Positions 5,528 to 9,914 of a stretch of 9,914 nt of DNA are shown piece after piece. Each line of letters begins with the position of its first letter. The first letter of the stretch is position 1. Below the pieces are notes generated by a model. The model saw only the letters and a program-made list of their open reading frames with translations, was not told the DNA's origin and ran no database searches. Made by a program: the position numbers and the translations under genes. This stretch comes from Azovibrio restrictus (GTDB lineage: Bacteria > Pseudomonadota > Gammaproteobacteria > Burkholderiales > Rhodocyclaceae): the NCBI GenBank assembly GCA_003252145.1, contig QKDJ01000302.1, positions 1 through 9,914 of the forward strand, given 5' to 3'.

Positions 5528-7336
5528 ATGGATCTGCAAACTATGACCTACCTGGTGGTCGGTGCCAGCTTCGCGCTGTACATCGGCATCGCCATCTGGG
5601 CCCGCGCGGGCTCCACTTCCGAGTTCTACGCTGCCGGCGGTAGCGTGCACCCGGTTCTGAACGGTATGGCAACCGGCGCTGACTGGATGTCTGCTGCTTC
5701 CTTCATCTCCATGGCGGGTTTGATCTCCAACATGGGTTACGGCGGTGGCCTGTTCCTGATGGGCTGGACCGGTGGTTACGTGCTGCTGGCCATGCTGCTG
5801 GCTCCGTACCTGCGCAAGTTCGGCAAGTTCACCGTGCCCCAGTTCATTGGTGACCGTTTCTATTCCAAGACGGCTTCCACCATTGCGGTGATCTGTCTGC
5901 TGACGGCCTCCATCACCTACATCATCGGTCAGATGACTGGTGTGGGCGTGGCCTTCTCCCGCTTCCTGGGCGTGTCCAACGAAACCGGTATTTATGTGGG
6001 TATGGGTATCGTGTTCGCCTACGCCGTGTTCGGTGGCATGAAGGGCATCACCTACACCCAGGTGGCTCAGTACGTGGTGCTGATTCTGGCCTACACCGTG
6101 CCTGCCGTGTTCATCTCCCTGCAACTGACTGGCAACCCCCTGCCCCAACTGGGTCTGGGCGGCAACATGGTGGGTACCGATGTGTCCCTGCTGTCCAAGC
6201 TGGATCAGGTTGTGACTGACCTGGGCTTTGGTAAGTACACCACCAGCACTGCTGGTAGCACCCTGAACATGTTCGTGTACACCATGTCCCTGATGATCGG
6301 TACCGCCGGTCTGCCCCACGTGATCATGCGCTTCTTCACCGTTCCCACGGTTAAGGACGCACGCTCCTCCGCTGGTTGGGCTCTGGTCTTCATCGCCATT
6401 CTGTACACCACTGCACCTGCTGTGGCTGCCATGGCCAAGATGAACCTGATCCGCACCGTGACTCCCGGTGTCGTGATGCAGAACACCGATCCCTACACAG
6501 CTGACGCCCAGATCAAGTACGACGAGCGTCCCGAGTGGATGAAGCGTTGGGAAAAGACTGGTCTGCTGAAGTTCGAAGACAAGAACGGTGACGGTCGTAT
6601 CCAGTACTACAACGACAAGACCAAGAGCGACGCTGTGAAGGCCAAGGCTGAAGCTGCGGGCTGGAAGGGCAACGAGCTGACGGTGAACGCCGACATCATC
6701 GTGCTGGCCAACCCCGAAATCGCCCTGCTGCCTGACTGGGTTATCGCCCTGGTGGCTGCGGGTGGTCTGGCTGCTGCCCTGTCTACCGCTGCTGGTCTGC
6801 TGATGGCCATCTCCGCTGCCGTGTCCCATGACCTGGTGAAGGGTGTGTTTGCTCCCGATATCAGTGAAAAGAACGAGCTGCTGGCTGGCAAGATCTCCAT
6901 GGCTGTCGCCATCGTGATCGCCGGTTACCTGGGTCTGAATCCTCCCGGATTCGCCGCTGGTACCGTGGCTCTGGCCTTCGGTATTGCCGCTTCCTCCCTG
7001 TTCCCCGCCATCATGATGGGTATCTTCTCCAAGAAGATGAACAAGGAAGGTGCCATGGCCGGTATGCTGGCTGGTCTGTTCATCACCCTGTTCTACGTGT
7101 TCGCTCACAAGGGTATCTTCTTCATCAAGGGTACTGACTTTGTGGACATGATCGGTGGTCCCAACAGCTTCTTCGGCATCACTCCTGAAGCCTTCGGTGC
7201 CATCGGTGCCCTGGTGAACTTCGGTGTGGCCTTCGTGGTCGACAAGATGACCAAGGAACCCCCCGAGCACATCCAGCACATGGTTGAAGCCGTTCGTATT
7301 CCTCGCGGTTCCAAGATGGTGGATGGCGCTCACTAA
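5528..7336 (+). CDS. Sodium:solute symporter large subunit, VC_2705 subfamily (acetate-type SSS)
   Basis: This 602-residue inner-membrane SSS-family transporter has about 13 hydrophobic segments. It shows the family's early motif G-x-ADWMSAASFISMAG (50-64) and the TM8 Na+-site segment AALSTAAGLL (416-425), with Ser419/Thr420 in the conserved sodium-site position. It couples Na+ to uptake of a small organic solute. Acetate or a related carboxylate is likely by analogy with ActP and neighbouring subfamilies but is not shown. A hydrophilic insertion (about 320-400) separates two helices and carries an EF-hand-like DKNGDGRI (351-358). The start is ATG with AAGGAG overlapping the stop of the DUF4212 gene. 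Codon use is highly biased: TTA, CTA and TCA are wholly absent from its 602 codons, as expected of a highly expressed gene. The operon ends in a terminator at 7378-7413. Confidence 0.95.
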   Translation: MDLQTMTYLVVGASFALYIGIAIWARAGSTSEFYAAGGSVHPVLNGMATGADWMSAASFISMAGLISNMGYGGGLFLMGWTGGYVLLAMLLAPYLRKFGKFTVPQFIGDRFYSKTASTIAVICLLTASITYIIGQMTGVGVAFSRFLGVSNETGIYVGMGIVFAYAVFGGMKGITYTQVAQYVVLILAYTVPAVFISLQLTGNPLPQLGLGGNMVGTDVSLLSKLDQVVTDLGFGKYTTSTAGSTLNMFVYTMSLMIGTAGLPHVIMRFFTVPTVKDARSSAGWALVFIAILYTTAPAVAAMAKMNLIRTVTPGVVMQNTDPYTADAQIKYDERPEWMKRWEKTGLLKFEDKNGDGRIQYYNDKTKSDAVKAKAEAAGWKGNELTVNADIIVLANPEIALLPDWVIALVAAGGLAAALSTAAGLLMAISAAVSHDLVKGVFAPDISEKNELLAGKISMAVAIVIAGYLGLNPPGFAAGTVALAFGIAASSLFPAIMMGIFSKKMNKEGAMAGMLAGLFITLFYVFAHKGIFFIKGTDFVDMIGGPNSFFGITPEAFGAIGALVNFGVAFVVDKMTKEPPEHIQHMVEAVRIPRGSKMVDGAH

Positions 7337-7347
7337 GCAAGACTGAA

Positions 7348-7367
7348 CTGCAGGTTCCGGCCTGCAG
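7348..7367 (+). other. 3'-UTR hairpin after the symporter gene
   Basis: This is a perfect 7-bp stem, CTGCAGG (7348-7354) with CCTGCAG (7361-7367), and a 6-nt loop TTCCGG. It starts 12 bp after the symporter stop codon and just before the terminator. It lacks a T-run, so it is more likely an mRNA-stabilising element than a terminator. Confidence 0.5.
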
Positions 7368-7377
7368 ATACAGACAG

Positions 7378-7413
7378 ACCCCGCCGGAGCAGTCTGGCGG
7401 GGTTTTTTCTTTT
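7378..7413 (+). terminator. Rho-independent terminator of the symporter operon
   Basis: The stem ACCCCGCC (7378-7385) pairs with GGCGGGGT (7396-7403) across a 10-nt loop and is followed by T6-C-T4 (7403-7413). This GC-rich stem with a long T-run is a textbook intrinsic terminator. It separates the symporter operon from the small membrane protein gene. The minus strand has no matching T-run, so it acts in one direction. Confidence 0.92.
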
Positions 7414-7479
7414 GTGGCATCTTCCCAAGAATTCGTTTCGTCCAATTGGATGAAGTACCAGTCACTTCTGGAGTACCCA

Positions 7480-7899
7480 ATGGTTTTTGATGTCAGTGTG
7501 GCAATGACCTGGATTCTGTTCCTGGCCCTTTTCCCTATTTCCTTTTTCTGGATGCGCCGGGCTTGGCGGATTTTCGTCAAGCGGGACTTTTCCGAGGTGG
7601 GTCTGAAAAGGGGCGTGGCACCGGCCAATCCCGAGAAATTTGCGCCTTACACCGGTGCGCTCAATCTGGTCTGCGGCGCCATTACGGTCTGTACCATCCT
7701 GGGGGTGCTGACGGGCAGCCTGGGTTATGAAACCTGGAGTGCCATAGGCGGTAGTACCATCTGGATCAAGTTCTTCCTGGATTTCATCATCAGCCGTCAT
7801 GCGCACCCGGTTAAGTGGGGCAAGAAGAAAAAAGATGATGAGGCTGTATCTGAGAAAGCCGGGAGCGATGCTGCTGGCGGTGTGGGTGAGTCCAACTAA
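7480..7899 (+). CDS. Small membrane protein of unknown function
   Basis: This 139-residue protein has no function that I recognise. I place the start at ATG 7480 because GGAG (7470-7473) lies 6 nt upstream. The frame stays open back to a GTG at 7414, but that falls inside the terminator T-run, and the ATG at 7450 has no ribosome site. Hydrophobic helices are seen at about 8-27 and 59-80, with a third weaker one at 91-105. Between the first two is a basic, conserved-looking loop (MRRAWRIFVKRDFSEVGLKRG, 25-45, preceding NPEKFAPY at 50-57). The C-terminal 30 residues are hydrophilic: a KKKKDDE cluster, then a Gly/Ser/Ala tail. It may belong to the symporter neighbourhood functionally, but the strong terminator before it implies its own promoter, which I could not identify in 7414-7479. 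Confidence 0.8.
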   Translation: MVFDVSVAMTWILFLALFPISFFWMRRAWRIFVKRDFSEVGLKRGVAPANPEKFAPYTGALNLVCGAITVCTILGVLTGSLGYETWSAIGGSTIWIKFFLDFIISRHAHPVKWGKKKKDDEAVSEKAGSDAAGGVGESN

Positions 7900-7938
7900 T
7901 TCTCGAGTTTTCCCTAGGTTAATTTATTTGGCATAGTC

Positions 7939-7961
7939 TCTCCTCCTGTTGCGGGAGGAGA
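7939..7961 (+). promoter_or_regulatory. Hairpin masking the Shine-Dalgarno sequence of the DNA ligase gene
   Basis: TCTCCTCC (7939-7946) is perfectly complementary to GGAGGAGA (7954-7961), with a 7-nt loop TGTTGCG. The 3' arm is the only Shine-Dalgarno sequence for the ligase gene, so folding would hide it completely. There is no T-run after the stem, so it is not an intrinsic terminator. It could keep translation low, act as a temperature- or factor-responsive switch, or be opened by upstream translation. It needs the transcript to begin before 7939. Confidence 0.6.
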
Positions 7962-7966
7962 TGGAC

Positions 7967-8809
7967 GTGATTACAAGCTGCCTTCGGGCCTGTGTTCTCA
8001 GTTTGTTGCTGGGCTGCTGCAATCTGCTTTGGGCAGATGCACCTGCCTTATTGCTGGCCCGGGTACATGATTCAGCCCTTGATCCTTCCCCCTATTGGGT
8101 GAGCGAAAAATACGACGGCGTTCGGGCCTATTGGGATGGCAAGGCCCTTTACTTTCGCAGTGGGAATCCGGTGGCCGCACCGGAATGGTTTGTGCGGGAT
8201 TTCCCCCCAACTCCCCTGGATGGAGAGTTATGGCTGGGACGGGGACGTTTCCAGGAATTGGTAGCCACGGTTCGTCGCCAGCAGCCGGTCGATGGGGAAT
8301 GGCGCCAGGTGCGCTACATGGTGTTCGAATTACCGGATGGGGAAGGGGATTTCACTGCCCGGCTGACGCAACTGGGAACACTGATTGCGCAGGCCCAGGT
8401 GCCTTGGCTACAGTTGGTAGCCCAATTTCGCGTACCCGACAGCCCAAGTCTTCTGGCTCACCTGCAAAAAGTTGTGCAGGTGGGGGGCGAAGGGCTCATG
8501 CTGCACCGGGCGGATGCGGCTTATGTCACTGGTCGCAGTGATGCCCTGTTGAAACTGACGCCGGAACGGGATGCGGAAGCCACGGTGGTGGGGCATGTGC
8601 CGGGCAAGGGCAAGCTTCAGGGGGTGCTGGGGGCCTTGAAGGTGCGTACTCCGGAAGGGCGGGAGTTTCGCATCGGTACGGGATTTACCATGGCCGAGCG
8701 CCAGTCACCACCTTCTATCGGCAGCCAGGTAACTTACCGCTATCGGGAACTGACCCGGAGCGGCCTCCCCCGTTTTCCCCGTTATCTGCGCCCCTACGAG
8801 CCCTTGTGA
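7967..8809 (+). CDS. ligE: Exported Lig E-type ATP-dependent DNA ligase
   Basis: This minimal ATP-dependent DNA ligase seals nicks through an enzyme-AMP intermediate. Motif I is KYDGVR with nucleophile Lys48, followed by FRSGN (Ia, 63-67), LDGELW (III, 84-89), EGLMLHR (IV, 175-181) and LLKL (V, Lys196). The OB-fold domain runs from about residue 203 to the end. At 280 residues it has the usual Lig E length and no extra DNA-binding domain. A signal peptide is visible: Arg7, hydrophobic 8-22, and an A-D-A cleavage motif at 23-25. LLGCC (14-18) also resembles a lipobox. Start choice: GTG 7967 lies 8 nt after GGAGG (7954-7958); ATG 7961 is only 2 nt from it, and TTG 7949 precedes it. The stop overlaps truC tail to tail. 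Lig E proteins act in the periplasm or outside the cell and have been linked to DNA uptake or biofilm DNA. The exact start is uncertain; the family is secure. Confidence 0.92.
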   Translation: MITSCLRACVLSLLLGCCNLLWADAPALLLARVHDSALDPSPYWVSEKYDGVRAYWDGKALYFRSGNPVAAPEWFVRDFPPTPLDGELWLGRGRFQELVATVRRQQPVDGEWRQVRYMVFELPDGEGDFTARLTQLGTLIAQAQVPWLQLVAQFRVPDSPSLLAHLQKVVQVGGEGLMLHRADAAYVTGRSDALLKLTPERDAEATVVGHVPGKGKLQGVLGALKVRTPEGREFRIGTGFTMAERQSPPSIGSQVTYRYRELTRSGLPRFPRYLRPYEPL

Positions 8810-9570
8810 GATAGGGCGGGATGGGGCCAGGCCCAACCCAGGGTTTGTATAAGGCGAGCAAAATCGTCGGCCAGGGGCGCTTCCAGATGCAGGGCTTGCC
8901 CGGTTACCGGGTGAGTCAGGCTCATGCTCAAACAGGCCAGCAGCAGACGCTGACAACCGAATTGCTGCTGGAAAAAGCGGTTGTGAATACCCTTGCCATG
9001 GGTGGCGTCGCCGATGATGGGGTGGGCCATATGTTTCATGTGCCGACGTAATTGATGGCGGCGACCGGTCATGGGCTCCAGTTCCATCAGGGCATAGCGA
9101 CTCTGGGGATAGCGATCCACGGCAAAGGGTAATTCCACGGTATCCAGGCAGCGGAAGTGGGTGAGCGCCGCCTGGGGGGCTTCGGTCACCGGGGTTCCGG
9201 TTCCTTCCCGTGCATCTCGCTGGCGACTCAAAGGGTGGTCAATACTTCCTGTGGCCGGTGGGTGACCTCGAACGACCGCCAGATAGCGCTTGGCGACCAT
9301 GCCTGCTTCAAACTGGCGCCCCAGTTCCCTGGCCGTGTTTTCGTCCCGGGCGAACAGCAGGACGCCGGAAGTTCCCCGGTCCAGGCGATGGGCCAGATAG
9401 ACCCGCTGGCCCATCTGGTCTCGCACGATCTGCAAGGCAAAGCGGGTTTCGTGACGGTCCAGGTCCGTGCGGTGGGTGAGCAGCCCCGAGGGCTTGTGGA
9501 CGACCACCAGCCACTGGTCCTGGTACAGGACATCCAGGACTTCCCGGGCAGGAGAGTGGGTATCAGGCAA
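8794..9570 (-). CDS. truC: tRNA pseudouridine synthase C
   Basis: TruC isomerises uridine 65 of tRNA (Ile1 and Asp) to pseudouridine. The 258-residue length matches the roughly 260 of the E. coli enzyme, and alignment by eye is close throughout. The segments are LYQDQWLVVVHKPSG (15-29), catalytic Asp64 in AHRLDR (60-65), the TSGVLLF segment, KRYLAVVRG (94-102), then TGRRHQLRRHMKHMAHPIIGD (168-188). This is an RluA-family catalytic domain without an S4 domain, as expected for TruC. The start is TTG at 9570, the only plausible one: no ATG or GTG occurs before the conserved LYQDQW, and no clear Shine-Dalgarno is present. The first 8 bases overlap the end of the upstream CitE-like gene, so initiation probably depends on coupling. 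Its last 16 bases overlap the ligase gene on the opposite strand. Confidence 0.95.
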   Translation of the reverse strand: MPDTHSPAREVLDVLYQDQWLVVVHKPSGLLTHRTDLDRHETRFALQIVRDQMGQRVYLAHRLDRGTSGVLLFARDENTARELGRQFEAGMVAKRYLAVVRGHPPATGSIDHPLSRQRDAREGTGTPVTEAPQAALTHFRCLDTVELPFAVDRYPQSRYALMELEPMTGRRHQLRRHMKHMAHPIIGDATHGKGIHNRFFQQQFGCQRLLLACLSMSLTHPVTGQALHLEAPLADDFARLIQTLGWAWPHPALSHKGS

Positions 9571-9914
9571 AGAAGCGCTGCTTGGCCAGGGCCGGCAGTT
9601 CCATACCCGTGGCCTGGGCTCGTTTCAGCAGTTCCCAGTAATAGCGGTAGGAGGCCCGGTCATGGAGCTTGCCTGCATGCTGGATGGGACCCCAGTCGGC
9701 ATCCTGGGCGCCACAAAGGATTTCCCCTGCAGCCTCAACCTCGGAAAAGTCGGGCCGCATGGCTTCGAGAATGGGCTGAATCTGGTTGGGGTGAATGCTC
9801 CACATGCGCAAATAGCCGAATTCCTGACGCGCACGCCGGGCGTCGTTGCGGATGTAATCCACATCCTTCAATTCGGTGGTCACGTTGTGGGAAGGCACCA
9901 CACCACAACCCAGG
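9563..9914 (-). CDS. HpcH/HpaI aldolase / citrate lyase beta-like (CoA ester lyase), C-terminal part
   Basis: Only the last 116 codons are visible; the gene continues beyond 9914. The segment LGCGVVPSHNVTTELKD, followed by a helix rich in Arg/Ala and then RMWSIHPNQIQPILEAMRP, is typical of the C-terminal part of CitE/HpcH-HpaI TIM-barrel lyases, where the G-x-x-x-x-(W/A)IHPNQI motif leads into the final helices. These enzymes cleave or form C-C bonds of CoA thioesters such as malyl-, citramalyl- or citryl-CoA with Mg2+. The catalytic Arg and Glu/Asp lie in the missing part, so the substrate cannot be named. The GTG at 9899-9901 is internal. It ends in TGA, overlapping the TTG start of truC by 8 bp. 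Confidence 0.85.
   Translation of the reverse strand, partial: LGCGVVPSHNVTTELKDVDYIRNDARRARQEFGYLRMWSIHPNQIQPILEAMRPDFSEVEAAGEILCGAQDADWGPIQHAGKLHDRASYRYYWELLKRAQATGMELPALAKQRFFA

Noticed and set aside
7442..7477. CCAATTGG palindrome and repeated AGTACC near the small membrane protein start
   Set aside because: Too short to stand out from chance; the second AGTACC overlaps the ribosome site region and no promoter elements accompany it.
7414..7479. N-terminal extension of the small membrane protein to GTG 7414
   Set aside because: That start lies at the end of the terminator T-run and has no ribosome site; ATG 7480 has GGAG at proper spacing.
5441..7480. A 679-codon open frame on the minus strand, the longest in the window
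   Set aside because: It lies exactly antisense and in codon register with the symporter gene. Its Gly/His/Gln/Thr-rich translation has no domain-like pattern and it has no ribosome site. It follows from the absence of TTA, CTA and TCA codons in the real gene.

Overview
The window (about 60% G+C outside one AT-rich island) looks like chromosomal core sequence from a Gram-negative proteobacterium, most likely a betaproteobacterium. The evidence is the gene set: TruC, a signal-peptide-bearing Lig E-type DNA ligase, and a DUF4212/VC_2705-type sodium symporter pair beside a cNMP-CBS-DUF294 protein. No insertion sequence, integrase, tRNA, rRNA or CRISPR array is visible. Both ends cut through genes: msrB on the left and a HpcH/HpaI (CitE-like) lyase on the right.

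Layout. (1) Positions 2-806, plus strand: the 3' part of msrB (methionine sulfoxide reductase B), then a 130-residue Trp/Met-rich protein of unknown function. A strong hairpin at 814-835 separates this pair from a convergent gene. (2) Positions 849-2318, minus strand: a multi-pass membrane protein of the mechanosensitive-channel/TM_helix-repeat type, preceded by a 131-bp gap that holds nested palindromes. (3) Positions 2450-4980, minus strand: a two-gene operon with an ATGA overlap. It encodes a cNMP-binding/CBS-pair/DUF294 nucleotidyltransferase-like protein and a DnaQ-fold exonuclease homologue whose catalytic acidic residues are partly lost. (4) Positions 4981-5259: a divergent, AT-rich regulatory region with spaced A-tracts, a nearly G-free leader toward the minus operon, and a PhoB/OmpR-like direct-repeat promoter candidate toward the plus operon. 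(5) Positions 5260-7336, plus strand: the small (DUF4212) and large (SSS family) subunits of a sodium:solute symporter, probably for acetate or a similar short organic acid and probably highly expressed. A hairpin and a classic rho-independent terminator follow. (6) Positions 7480-8809, plus strand: a small membrane protein and an exported Lig E-type ATP-dependent DNA ligase whose Shine-Dalgarno sequence can fold into a perfect hairpin. (7) Positions 8794-9914, minus strand: a CitE-like lyase (5' end outside the window) overlapping truC by 8 bp. truC in turn overlaps the ligase gene tail to tail by 16 bp.

How the genes may work together. The symporter pair and the divergent cNMP/CBS/DUF294 + exonuclease-like pair form a recurrent neighbourhood in proteobacteria, as I recall it. 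The CBS/cNMP protein would sense nucleotide or energy state, and the symporter would bring in a carboxylate. The other genes are housekeeping or of unknown linkage. I see no wholly new multi-gene system. The best leads are small: the SD-sequestering hairpin before the ligase, the direct-repeat promoter of the symporter, the C-rich/G-poor leader of the CBS operon, the degenerate exonuclease, and the Trp-heptad protein.
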